A stretch of 64,000 nt of DNA, from contig NZ_AP018178.1 in assembly GCF_002368195.1 (NCBI RefSeq), forward strand, positions 5,918,145-5,982,144, read 5' to 3'. Position numbers and translations under genes: made by a program. Below are positions 1 to 8,960 of the stretch, in pieces. Position 1 is the stretch's first letter, and every line of letters starts with the position of its first letter. Source of the DNA: Calothrix sp. NIES-2100 (GTDB lineage Bacteria > Cyanobacteriota > Cyanobacteriia > Cyanobacteriales > Nostocaceae). The notes beneath the pieces were generated by a model, which did no database searches, had not been told where the DNA came from, and saw only the letters and a list, made by a program, of their open reading frames with translations.

Positions 1-1587
1 GGGGGTTACATGGGGGCTGATGCAGGTAGTTATCAAGTACTTTTGAACTATCGCGGAACAATGAAGCATTTCCCAAAAGTATCCATAAGTGATGTTTTGG
101 AGAAGCGCGTTCCCGCAAACTTGATGCAAGACAAAATTGTTTTAATTGGTTCTACAGCCGAGAGCTTAAAAGATTTATTTTATACACCATATAGCAGTAA
201 TTTGTTCGCGTCTCCCGAACGCATGGCTGGTGTAGTAATTCATGCCAATTTGATTAGTCAAATATTGAGTTCAGCTTTGCAGGGACGACCAGAAATCAAA
301 ACTTTGCCGGAACAGCTAGAATGGTTATGGATTTTATTCTGGTCAATCTTTGGTGCTACTTTGTGTTGGCAACAAAGACACAGTAGTACTGAAAAAAGAC
401 ATGTGCCTTTCATGGCCAATGGTACTGGTAGTGTCTTTATTGTCGCTGGCTTTTTGCTTGGTGGAAGTTACCTGGCGTTTCTTTTTGCTTGGTGGATTCC
501 TGTAGTACCACCACTGTTGGCTTTAGCAGGATCTGCGATCGCTGTCACTCAGTATATCGCCCGCAGTGCTGCCGAAATGCGCCGCACCTTTGGTCGCTAC
601 GTGACAAATGAAGTAGTAGCCAATTTACTCGAAACTCCTTCTGGGCTAAAGCTAGGAGGAGAAAGGAGAAAAGTCACTGTCCTGATGTCAGATTTAAGAG
701 GGTTTTCCGCCGTATCAGAAAGATTAGCACCAGAACAAGTGGTAGCAATTCTCAATGTTTATTTGGGAGCGATGGCGGATGTGATTAATAAGTACAATGG
801 TACGATTAATGAATTTATTGGTGATGGCATCTTTGTGATGTTTGGTGCGCCTGTAAGTCGCGAAGATGATTCTCAAAGAGCGATCGCTTGTGCTATCGCG
901 ATGCAATTGGCTATGAAGCCGGTAAATGAGCATAATCAGCAAATGAATTTACCAATCCTGGAAATGGGGATTGGGATTAATACAGGTGAGGTTGTAGCTG
1001 GAAATGTCGGCTCGCAAACACGCGCTAAATATTCAGTTGTTGGTAGTCATGTTAATCTCACATCCCGCATTGAATCTTATACAGTGGGGGGTCAGATTTT
1101 AATTTCTGAAGACACTTTGAAAGATGCTAACATTGGTCTGAGAATTGATGGAGAATTACGGGTACAACCGAAGGGAATTAAAGCACCTATTACTATCTAC
1201 GATATTGGTGGTATTGAGGGTAAATATAATCTTTACTTGCCCCAATCTGAGGAGCATATGTTGCATCTAAAGCAGGAAATTCCCCTAGAATTTACCATTT
1301 TGGAAGGTAAAGATGCAACAGGTACAATATTCCAAGGTCAGCTTATTTGTCTCTCAGACAATGGTGGACAATTGCGATCGGAGCATTCATTAGAACCTTT
1401 AAGTAATCTCAAGATAAAATTATTGAATGCACCAGACATTCCTCCGGGAGAGGGCGATCTCTATGCCAAAGTCTTGAAAAAATCTACTGAGGAAGCACAT
1501 CATTTTCTGATTCGATTTACAGCTGTTCCTCCAAAGGTGGCTGCTATTCTTGATACAATGCGTGAATCTGAATTGCAGACTCAATAG
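1..1587 (+). CDS. CHASE2-class III adenylate/guanylate cyclase, 5' end outside window
   Basis: The reading frame is open from base 1 and the first ATG (base 10) lies inside a domain, so the true start is upstream. Counting from that ATG, residues 1-85 are the end of an extracytoplasmic CHASE2 sensor domain. Hydrophobic segments follow at about 105-185, then a class III cyclase catalytic domain at about 215-400. The two metal-binding aspartates are D228 (in MSDLRGFS) and D272 (in FIGDGIF). The usual VIGDxVN motif reads VVGSHVN, with Ser in place of Asp. The last 110 residues look like a small beta-rich, possibly PilZ-like, domain. Such proteins make a cyclic nucleotide second messenger in response to an external signal. 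Whether the product is cAMP or cGMP cannot be decided from the motif alone. Confidence 0.85.
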   Translation, partial: GGYMGADAGSYQVLLNYRGTMKHFPKVSISDVLEKRVPANLMQDKIVLIGSTAESLKDLFYTPYSSNLFASPERMAGVVIHANLISQILSSALQGRPEIKTLPEQLEWLWILFWSIFGATLCWQQRHSSTEKRHVPFMANGTGSVFIVAGFLLGGSYLAFLFAWWIPVVPPLLALAGSAIAVTQYIARSAAEMRRTFGRYVTNEVVANLLETPSGLKLGGERRKVTVLMSDLRGFSAVSERLAPEQVVAILNVYLGAMADVINKYNGTINEFIGDGIFVMFGAPVSREDDSQRAIACAIAMQLAMKPVNEHNQQMNLPILEMGIGINTGEVVAGNVGSQTRAKYSVVGSHVNLTSRIESYTVGGQILISEDTLKDANIGLRIDGELRVQPKGIKAPITIYDIGGIEGKYNLYLPQSEEHMLHLKQEIPLEFTILEGKDATGTIFQGQLICLSDNGGQLRSEHSLEPLSNLKIKLLNAPDIPPGEGDLYAKVLKKSTEEAHHFLIRFTAVPPKVAAILDTMRESELQTQ

Positions 1588-1877
1588 TTAATGCGCATTG
1601 GGCATTGCTGCTTTCCAGTGTTGTGGCTATATATAGAATTATTCTCAGTGAAAGCGATCGCAATCAATGAGAATCTGCCAGCACCCAAATAAAAGCAGCA
1701 ATTGCAATTCTTAAAAATATCCGCACCAAAGTTACCAGCTCAGACTTACGCACCTCATACTTTGCTTCAGTCAAAAGATATTATGTATGCATGATACTTT
1801 TAACCTTAAACTGCCAGCAGAACTAGTGGTACTCAACGCTTGTGAAACTGCTAGAGGTGAAAAGGTTAAAGGCGAAA

Positions 1878-2034
1878 CATTACCCCTTTCAAGGTGACTC
1901 GTAAAATCCGTTTTTTCTCTGCGCTCTCTGCGGACTCTGCGGTTAAAATAGTAATTTATTTAACCACAGATACACAGAGGACATAGAGATAAGAGATTAA
2001 AAAGAGATTTTTTGAGCAAAATTTTTACCCACCT
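1878..2034. mobile_element. 157-bp insertion flanked by a 20-bp direct repeat
   Basis: The 20-mer TGAAAAGGTTAAAGGCGAAA occurs at 1858-1877 and again at 2035-2054, while the intact paralogue has this stretch only once. The inserted DNA has inward-facing ends (CCTTTCAAGGTG near the left, CACCTTGAAAAGG near the right). It carries the 'sequence of sequencing-like' family phrase of GCAGAG/CTCTGC words common in cyanobacterial intergenic repeats. A degenerate relative lies at 42364-42500 in the opposite orientation. It has no coding capacity. The unusually long duplication could also come from replication slippage. Confidence 0.65.
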
Positions 2035-2254
2035 TGAAAAGGTTAAAGGCGAAAGATTAATAGGCTTGACAAGAGGGTTTATATATGCGGTTTGCCCCAG
2101 ATTTGTAGTCAGTTTGTGGAGTGTGGGCGATCGCGCTACCGCAGAGTTGATGAAGAAGTTTTATAGCAAAATGTTGCAAAATGACTGAAAGTCTGCTGTG
2201 GCGCTACAGACTGCACAGATAAAAATGTGGCGCGATCGCAATTATAATTCACCC

Positions 2255-2380
2255 CAATACTACAAGGGATAGCATTTTGAACTCAAAATGTGTTTTGGGG
2301 AAAAGGTTAAAGGGTAAGAGTTAAAGGTTTTTTCTTTCCCCTTTCCCATTCCCCTTTTTTCCCTTAACCGAAAAGTATTG
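2255..2380. mobile_element. 126-bp MITE-like insertion with 7-bp terminal inverted repeats
   Basis: The insert begins CAATACT (2255-2261) and ends AGTATTG (2374-2380), a perfect inverted pair. It is flanked on both sides by TAATTCACCC (2245-2254 and 2381-2390). The intact paralogue has a single TAATTCACCC at the same place, so the 10-base repeat is a target-site duplication. The inside is purine-rich then pyrimidine-rich and encodes nothing. The duplicated target and inverted ends indicate a non-autonomous DNA transposon. Confidence 0.8.
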
Positions 2381-2555
2381 TAATTCACCCTATCACTGGG
2401 CTGCTTTTACTCTCCAAAGAGAGTGGCAATGATCTAAGGTGATTTTAAGTTGCATAATCAGATTAAACCTGATTCCTGATATTGACCAAATCGATAATCA
2501 ATGTGATTGTTACTCACAAATAGCTTAATAACGCAAAAAAAGGAAACAAAAATTC

Positions 2556-5500
2556 ATGCAAAGGCGACTCAGATCAATTTTTAGCTATCGGACTTTTGTT
2601 GTCTTTGTTAGCATGATTTTATTGTCTGAATCTGTAGGGATGACAGCAAAGGCAATAAATGTAGAAATAGCTCAAAAACTAACAACTACTCCCCAAAATC
2701 TTAGCCCTGCTCAACAAAAAGCCTACGCACAAGGAAAGCAACTATTAGAAGCAGCAGATCAACTCTTACAACAGGGAACACCCACTTCTCGACAGCAGGC
2801 TTTGGCGAAATATTTGGAAGCGTTAAAAATTTGGCGGGAGATTGATGATCGCACTCAGGAAGCTACTACGCTTTTAAGTATCGGCACACTCTATTATATC
2901 CAAGGCGAAAACTCAAAAGCTCTGGAATATTACAACTCTGCACTATCTATCAGGCGGGAACTCAAAGATAGTTTAGGAGAAGCTGTCATACTTCAGTCTA
3001 TTGCTGGGGCATATTTTAATTTGGGAGAAAAGCCCAAAGCTTTAGAATATTACAATCAAGCCCTATCTATATTTCAAAAGGCGAAACAATCCTCTTTTGC
3101 TGCGCGTGCGTTAATTGGGATTGGCAGAATTTATTTTAGTTCGGGTGAGACAAAGAAGGCATTAGATGCTTACAATCAAGCTCTAGAGATTCAACGAGCT
3201 AGTCGCGATCTAGATGGGCAAGCTGATACTCTGGAAACAATTGGTCAAGTTTACACCCAATTAGGTGAATCGCAAAAGGCTTTAGCAGCTTTCAATCAAG
3301 CATTAGATATCCAGCGTACAACAAAGAATATAGCCGGACAAGTTGATACTTTAACACTCATCGCTACTTTGTATAGCTCATTGGGTGATAATCAAAAAGC
3401 CAGGGAAACCTTAAGCCAAGTACTGGAACTACAAAAACAATTACCAAAACCAGACTTTGGCAAACAAGCCCTAACTTATATGAGTATAGCCGTAACTCAT
3501 GTGGTTGCTAACGATTATCAAAAGGCATTGGAATATTTTAAAGGAGCGCGATCGCTCTTTCAACAAGCTGGCAACGCCAATGCAGAAGCGGAAGTATTGA
3601 CACAAATCAGCTTTGTTTATAACGAATTAGGACAACAGCAGAAGTCGCTGGACGCATTAAACCAAGCGTTACCTCTTCAGCGTACGCAAAAAAATCGGTC
3701 AAGGGAAGCCTTCACACTCAACAATATTGCGGGGATTTACGCCTCATTTGGCAATTATCAACAAGCTCTCGACTTTTATAATCAAGCCATCACTATCCAG
3801 CGTCAGATCAACGATCTACCAGGAGAAGCAGCTACACTCATTTATATCGCTAAATTGTATCAGTCATTGGGTAATTATCAGTTAAGTATTGATACTTATA
3901 AACAGGCGCTAGATAAATTCCAGACTGTAGGCGATCGCTCTCAAATAGCCCAAATCCTGGATAATATAGGTAACGTTTATCGCACAGCACAAAAGCCGGA
4001 AAAAGCTTTGGAATATTACAATCAGGCTCTAACATTGTGGCGCGAACAAGGGGGATTATTCCAAGAATTCAGCACACTCACAGGTATGATTCGCGCTTAT
4101 GAGTCATTAAAGGATTATCCCAAAGCATTAGATACTGCTAACCAAGCGTTAACATTGGCGAGAAAACAACAAAGCCCTTTAAGTGAAGCTTCTGCTCTGG
4201 GTTTATTGGGTAGAGTGTACTTAGCATCCAAAGATTATCAAAAATCCTTAGATTTTTCCACCCAAGCAAACTCTAAATTTCGTGCATTAGGTGTTCCTCT
4301 TGGTGAAGCTAATACTCTACGTAATATAGGCAAAGCCTACAATTCCTTAAAACAGCACCAGCAAGCAATTGTGAATTACAATCAAGAACTTAAACTGTTG
4401 CGGCAATTGGGCGATCGCACTGGGCAAGCGGAAACTTTGTATAATATCGCAGTTAGTGAACGCGATCGCAATAATCTAGAAGCGGCTCGCAGTCAAATTG
4501 AATCAACCATTAAAATTGTTGAAGATATCCGCACCAGAGTCACCAGCCAAGACTTACGGACTTCTTACTTTGCCTCAGTCCAGAAATATTATGAATTTTA
4601 CATTGACCTGTTGATGCAGTTGCACAAACAGCAACCATCTCAAGGTTACAATGCCCTAGCCCTACAAACCAGCGAACGCGCCCGCGCCCGCAGTCTTTTG
4701 GATTTGCTCACCGAAGCTCATGCAGATATTCGTCAAGGTATAGATCCGACGTTACTAGAAACCGAACGCAGCTTGCAACAACAGCTGGATGCGCAAGAAA
4801 AACGCTGGTTGAAACTATCTACGAGCGAACGCACCACAACCCAATTGCAAGAACTCGAAAAGCAAACCGCAGCACTTCTGGAACAGTATCGACAACTGCA
4901 AGCTAAAATCAGAGCCGCCAGCCCCCGTTATGCAGCTTTGACACAACCCCAACCCCTGTCACTCAAACAAATTCAGTCCTCAGTATTAGACGACAACACT
5001 TTACTACTAGAGTATGCCCTAGGAGAACAACGCAGCTACCTCTGGGCTGTGACTAAAAACAGCATTACTAGCTACGAACTACCCAAACGCGCAGACATTG
5101 AAGCTGCTGTCAAAAAGTTCCGCAGGGTTTTAGTCTCACCAATTGAAAAAACTAACCCAGTTACAGCCGCCAGTCTCCTGTCGCAATTGATACTGCAACC
5201 AGTAGCCCAGCAATTAGGACAGCGACGCTTAATCATCGTTGCTGATGGAGCTTTGCAGTATATCCCCTTTGCGGCTCTGAATACACCAGGCTCCAAAAAT
5301 AGCTCCTATGAGCCATTAGCAGTCAAACACGAAATCATTTCTCTGCCCTCAGCCACGACACTGGCTGTTATCCGCCAAGAAACCGCCGGACGCAAAATTG
5401 CACCGAAAGCATTAGCTGCGATCGCTGATCCCATCTTTTCCCCCAAGGATGAGCGGGTTACAGGTGGCACACCGAATCCGCAAAACAGCATTCAGAACCT

Positions 5501-6125
5501 GGATTTGCAACAATTAGACAGGTCTGCAAGAGAAGCAAACATCAGCTTTGACCGGTTACCATTCACCCGCCAAGAAGCTGAAACAATTCTTTCGCTAGTA
5601 CCAGAAAAACAGCGCAAACAAGCCTTTGACTTTACTGCTAACCGTGCTTTGGCTACCGATCCACAGTTAAGTCAGTATCGAATATTACATTTTGCTACGC
5701 ATGGCATCCTTAACAGTCAACATCCAGAGTTATCAGGTGTAGTGCTATCGCTGTTTGATCAAGCTGGTAAACCGCAAAATGGCTTTTTACGGTTACATGA
5801 TATTTTTAACCTCAAACTACCCGCCGAACTAGTGGTACTCAGTGCTTGTGAAACTGGGTTAGGTGAGGAAGTCAAGGGAGAGGGATTAATAGGCTTGACA
5901 AGAGGGTTTATGTATGCAGGTAGCCCCAGAGTTGTAGTTAGTTTGTGGAGTGTGGACGATCAAGCAACTTCGGAACTAATGAAGAAGTTTTATAGCAAAA
6001 TGTTGCAAAATAACTTAAAACCTGCTGCGGCACTCCGGGCTGCACAGATAGAAATGTGGCGCGATCGCAATTATAATTCACCCTATTTCTGGGCAGCTTT
6101 CACTCTCCAAGGTGAATGGAATTGA
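2556..6125 (+). CDS. Secreted TPR-CHAT (caspase-like fold) protein
   Basis: The 1189-residue protein starts with a signal peptide (about 1-33). A long array of tetratricopeptide repeats follows (about 50-680, many with the phrase ALEYYNQAL), then a helical linker and a C-terminal CHAT domain (about 855-1187). The CHAT domain carries the His-Cys dyad of the caspase/separase clan: H1049 in HFATHG and C1098 in LSACETG. This family includes proteases and many members of unknown substrate. The TPR array probably binds a partner. AAGGA lies 8 bases before the ATG. The gene sits just downstream of its own decayed relative, and nothing else nearby suggests a substrate. Export is inferred from the N-terminus. 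Confidence 0.9.
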   Translation: MQRRLRSIFSYRTFVVFVSMILLSESVGMTAKAINVEIAQKLTTTPQNLSPAQQKAYAQGKQLLEAADQLLQQGTPTSRQQALAKYLEALKIWREIDDRTQEATTLLSIGTLYYIQGENSKALEYYNSALSIRRELKDSLGEAVILQSIAGAYFNLGEKPKALEYYNQALSIFQKAKQSSFAARALIGIGRIYFSSGETKKALDAYNQALEIQRASRDLDGQADTLETIGQVYTQLGESQKALAAFNQALDIQRTTKNIAGQVDTLTLIATLYSSLGDNQKARETLSQVLELQKQLPKPDFGKQALTYMSIAVTHVVANDYQKALEYFKGARSLFQQAGNANAEAEVLTQISFVYNELGQQQKSLDALNQALPLQRTQKNRSREAFTLNNIAGIYASFGNYQQALDFYNQAITIQRQINDLPGEAATLIYIAKLYQSLGNYQLSIDTYKQALDKFQTVGDRSQIAQILDNIGNVYRTAQKPEKALEYYNQALTLWREQGGLFQEFSTLTGMIRAYESLKDYPKALDTANQALTLARKQQSPLSEASALGLLGRVYLASKDYQKSLDFSTQANSKFRALGVPLGEANTLRNIGKAYNSLKQHQQAIVNYNQELKLLRQLGDRTGQAETLYNIAVSERDRNNLEAARSQIESTIKIVEDIRTRVTSQDLRTSYFASVQKYYEFYIDLLMQLHKQQPSQGYNALALQTSERARARSLLDLLTEAHADIRQGIDPTLLETERSLQQQLDAQEKRWLKLSTSERTTTQLQELEKQTAALLEQYRQLQAKIRAASPRYAALTQPQPLSLKQIQSSVLDDNTLLLEYALGEQRSYLWAVTKNSITSYELPKRADIEAAVKKFRRVLVSPIEKTNPVTAASLLSQLILQPVAQQLGQRRLIIVADGALQYIPFAALNTPGSKNSSYEPLAVKHEIISLPSATTLAVIRQETAGRKIAPKALAAIADPIFSPKDERVTGGTPNPQNSIQNLDLQQLDRSAREANISFDRLPFTRQEAETILSLVPEKQRKQAFDFTANRALATDPQLSQYRILHFATHGILNSQHPELSGVVLSLFDQAGKPQNGFLRLHDIFNLKLPAELVVLSACETGLGEEVKGEGLIGLTRGFMYAGSPRVVVSLWSVDDQATSELMKKFYSKMLQNNLKPAAALRAAQIEMWRDRNYNSPYFWAAFTLQGEWN

Positions 6126-6898
6126 GGTGGAAGTGAACACAGGGGAGCGAAAAGCCTAAGTGTGGATGAAAAATAACCTCTCACAAGTGCGTTAGCACAA
6201 AGAAACTCACAGGCGTGCCTTTTCCTGTCAAAGACACTCCGCTTAGCTTGCTTCCCCGTAGAGGTACGACGAACGCCCACAAGGAGGGCATGAAAATCAA
6301 TGCCCCATGCCCTATTTTCAAGACATTTATCTATATCTGTTACTTACTGGCCATCGGTAGCCAGACTACTTAAATTAACTGACACTCATCCTCTAGATAT
6401 ATCAGAGAGTCAGCACCATCAGTATTTGAATTTATTTAAAGTAGCATTTAGAACTAAATAATTCAATAAGTTTCCAGATAATAAAATTAAACTATGCGAT
6501 CGCCTATGACGCAGATAGTGTTTAATAATTAAGTATAAATAAGTTAAGAAGTATCTAAGATGGTTTCAGCAAATGCACACTGGTAAATCCTTCATTAAAT
6601 TATGTCGCCAGCAAAAATAGCCACTAAGTAAAGATTCGTGAATCTAGTTAAAAAAATTAATATAGCGTTACATATATTACAGGTTAAATATCCAAGAAAA
6701 ACTTAAGATTTACTTTATAAATCACCGCTCATAAGTGGTCTTTAGCTCATATATTAGTATTTGGATATTTAGTATTTGATATTACAGCTATTTTTTGGTT
6801 ATAGCTGATTTGTCTCACACTTACCTAAGTGGTATTGCTGTTTGAATCGTATATAATCTACAACACTACGTTGAATATCTAATTAATTCAGAAAAACA
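6126..6898. other. Gene-free AT-rich spacer
   Basis: About 770 bases without a credible gene. The first 170 bases hold dispersed-repeat-like sequence (CGCTTAGC, GCCCCATGCCC). The rest is AT-rich with a HIP1 site at 6497 and probably contains the promoter of the following RTX-type gene. No clear -35/-10 pair can be singled out. Confidence 0.5.
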
Positions 6899-8539
6899 AT
6901 GGCAATTATTAATGGTACTTCTGGGATTGATGAATTACTGGCAACGACAAGTGGCGATACTCTCAGAGGTTTAGAAGGAAACGATATCCTTGATGGTACA
7001 AGTGGACAAGGGAATAATATCCTAGAAGGTAATGAAGGCGATGACGAGATCTTCGCCTATACGAACGATACAGCTAAAGGCGGATCGGGCAAGGACACCA
7101 TACAGTCCATTGGGGAGATGAATATCCTCTATGGCGGTGATGACGACGATCTAATTTTTCCTCACCTCAAAGATCAAGTTTTTGCGGAGGCTGGTAATGA
7201 CACCATTTATGCAGGTCTTGGTGGTAGTACTTTAACAGGAGGTTTAGGTAACGATCTGTTCTGGATTGCTAATGAGGAATATTTAGATGCACCCAATATC
7301 ATTGAGGATTTTAATCCTACAGCAGATAGCTTGAAAGTGGAATTAGAGGGCATCACTAACATTGCTGATCTGACTTTTAAACAGCAGGGAAATGATGCTT
7401 TAGTTAGTGCTAATGGTAAAGACCTAGCTATTATTAAAAATACTAAAATTGATGATATTTTAAATGGGGGTAATTCGCAGAACATTAAAAAGCTACTAGT
7501 AGACAGCGATAATATTTTCACCTTATCGGCTTCAATCAATACCAAAATTAAACTGAAAGCCAAACTCATTAGTAACAAATCTAATTCAGTTAACGAAGTC
7601 GGTTTCTTTGTAGTCAAAGATAACAAGGGTACAATTATTGATACTACAGGTAAATCCTTCACCCCTGCCGATGGAGATGCTTACATTCAAGCAGCCCTAA
7701 AACAATCTTTGAGTTTATTTTCATCAATTACAAATTCACCAAACGGCTTTAACACCATTGATATTTCGCGAATCGTTGAGAAAGTAGGCGGCGATCGCTT
7801 GGTGTTCTATTTCGTGGAAAATGGCACTACGGATGGTGCGATTAGAGGTCGCATCCCTCTAAGTCAAGTGACCTTAGGCTCGAAGTTTGGTAATGGTAAC
7901 TCAGATCAATTCAAAGTGAATGACCTGGGCAATAATCAATTTAATTTGGCTTGGGGTCAAGATAAAATGGTGTTGAGTTTCTCTTTGACTGAAGAGTCAG
8001 TCCAACTTGGCACCAATCTCCAAGGTGGTAACCCTGCTGAATTAATTGATTTAACTAGTATATCAGGAACTGTCAATGCTGATTTCTCCGTGTTCCGGGA
8101 AGCAGCATACAATAATGAAGTCTATTTCTATAAAGTTGATAAGGCTGACGGTTTAATTGGTAGTGTTGATCCAGCTAATGCCAGTACGGCAAATTATCTG
8201 CAAGCAGCACTCAACAATCTCGTCAAAGACCAACTCACAGGTGAGGTCGTTAAACTTGCTACTCCCAATCAAGGTGTACAAAAGGGCAAAGCTACCATTA
8301 CAGCCGGTTCAATTTTAGCTCCCATGATCGTGATCAATGGCAGCTTGTCGCAACTGACAGATACCAACCCCAACAATAATCCTCAAGTTTACTTTCCATA
8401 CTTGGGAGTCAATTCTGATAATGTTGACCATATGCGTTTATTGGCAAATAACACCTTCGGGTTTGAGGATTTAACTGGTGGCGGCGATCTGGACTATAAC
8501 GATGTCATCATTAACATTAATTTTTCCCCTACTGTTTAA
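6899..8539 (+). CDS. RTX-type calcium-binding protein with DUF4114 domain
   Basis: 546 residues without a classical signal peptide, as usual for type I-exported RTX proteins. Residues 10-110 contain glycine/aspartate-rich nonapeptide repeats (for example GGLGNDLF) that bind calcium in a beta-roll. A linker of the ITDF-type follows (NIIEDFNPTADSLKVE). The C-terminal half ends with GFEDLTGGGDLDYNDVI, the signature of the DUF4114 domain found in cyanobacterial extracellular proteins. The ATG overlaps the end of an AT-rich leader. The protein is likely a surface or matrix protein; no enzyme motif is visible. It starts a block of three neighbours that share the same RTX variant. Confidence 0.85.
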   Translation: MAIINGTSGIDELLATTSGDTLRGLEGNDILDGTSGQGNNILEGNEGDDEIFAYTNDTAKGGSGKDTIQSIGEMNILYGGDDDDLIFPHLKDQVFAEAGNDTIYAGLGGSTLTGGLGNDLFWIANEEYLDAPNIIEDFNPTADSLKVELEGITNIADLTFKQQGNDALVSANGKDLAIIKNTKIDDILNGGNSQNIKKLLVDSDNIFTLSASINTKIKLKAKLISNKSNSVNEVGFFVVKDNKGTIIDTTGKSFTPADGDAYIQAALKQSLSLFSSITNSPNGFNTIDISRIVEKVGGDRLVFYFVENGTTDGAIRGRIPLSQVTLGSKFGNGNSDQFKVNDLGNNQFNLAWGQDKMVLSFSLTEESVQLGTNLQGGNPAELIDLTSISGTVNADFSVFREAAYNNEVYFYKVDKADGLIGSVDPANASTANYLQAALNNLVKDQLTGEVVKLATPNQGVQKGKATITAGSILAPMIVINGSLSQLTDTNPNNNPQVYFPYLGVNSDNVDHMRLLANNTFGFEDLTGGGDLDYNDVIININFSPTV

Positions 8540-8960
8540 CCAGTGGTTAAGAATTTATTGGGTCTTCAGTACTTAGTTATACCGCTCATCTCACGAAATA
8601 GGCTCAACCTTTACCAAAGCAGGTTTTTCCTTATTTATTTCGATTTTGGGGCTGTTTTAAAATATTAATTTCTGTTAGCATCAAGTAGCTGCTAATTAAA
8701 TTGATAGTATTAGACCGAAAGGTGTTGAAGACCTCTACAAGGTTAAGGAGATGAAAGCTTTACCCAGATGTTAGAGCATTGAATATAATGTTGGATAGTT
8801 AACGATTGATTGCTGCTTTTGCAAAGATTATTAACTATTGTTAGAGGATCTTTAAGCAATGATTTATGCTGCTATGGAAAGATTTATGCTAAATCTGCTT
8901 GCCTCTTAAGAGTTACTTTCTAAATCATCTCGAATAATTTTCTTAGGAGTATGTCGGATC
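8540..8960. other. Intergenic spacer upstream of the multicopper oxidase
   Basis: About 420 bases with no gene recognised. TTAGGAG at 8942-8948 is the likely ribosome binding site for the ATG at 8961. An ATG at 8951 is out of frame and too close to it. Confidence 0.5.

Larger units (their letters stand above)
1670..2435 (+). pseudogene. Decayed CHAT-domain gene remnant
   Basis: Four stretches match the intact TPR-CHAT gene that follows. Bases 1670-1784 resemble 4480-4593, 1786-1877 resemble 5798-5880, 2036-2254 resemble 5863-6080, and 2381-2435 resemble 6070-6125. Between the first and second stretch about 1.2 kb of the parent is missing. The other breaks are two small insertions with direct repeats. 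The reading frame is broken by stops and the TPR half is absent. The protease-like Cys region survives as the readable phrase VVLNACETA. This is a dead paralogue that was probably once a tandem copy of the downstream gene. Confidence 0.85.

Noticed and set aside
1786..1900. A short CHAT gene
   Set aside because: The frame is broken and most of the domain is deleted compared with the neighbour.
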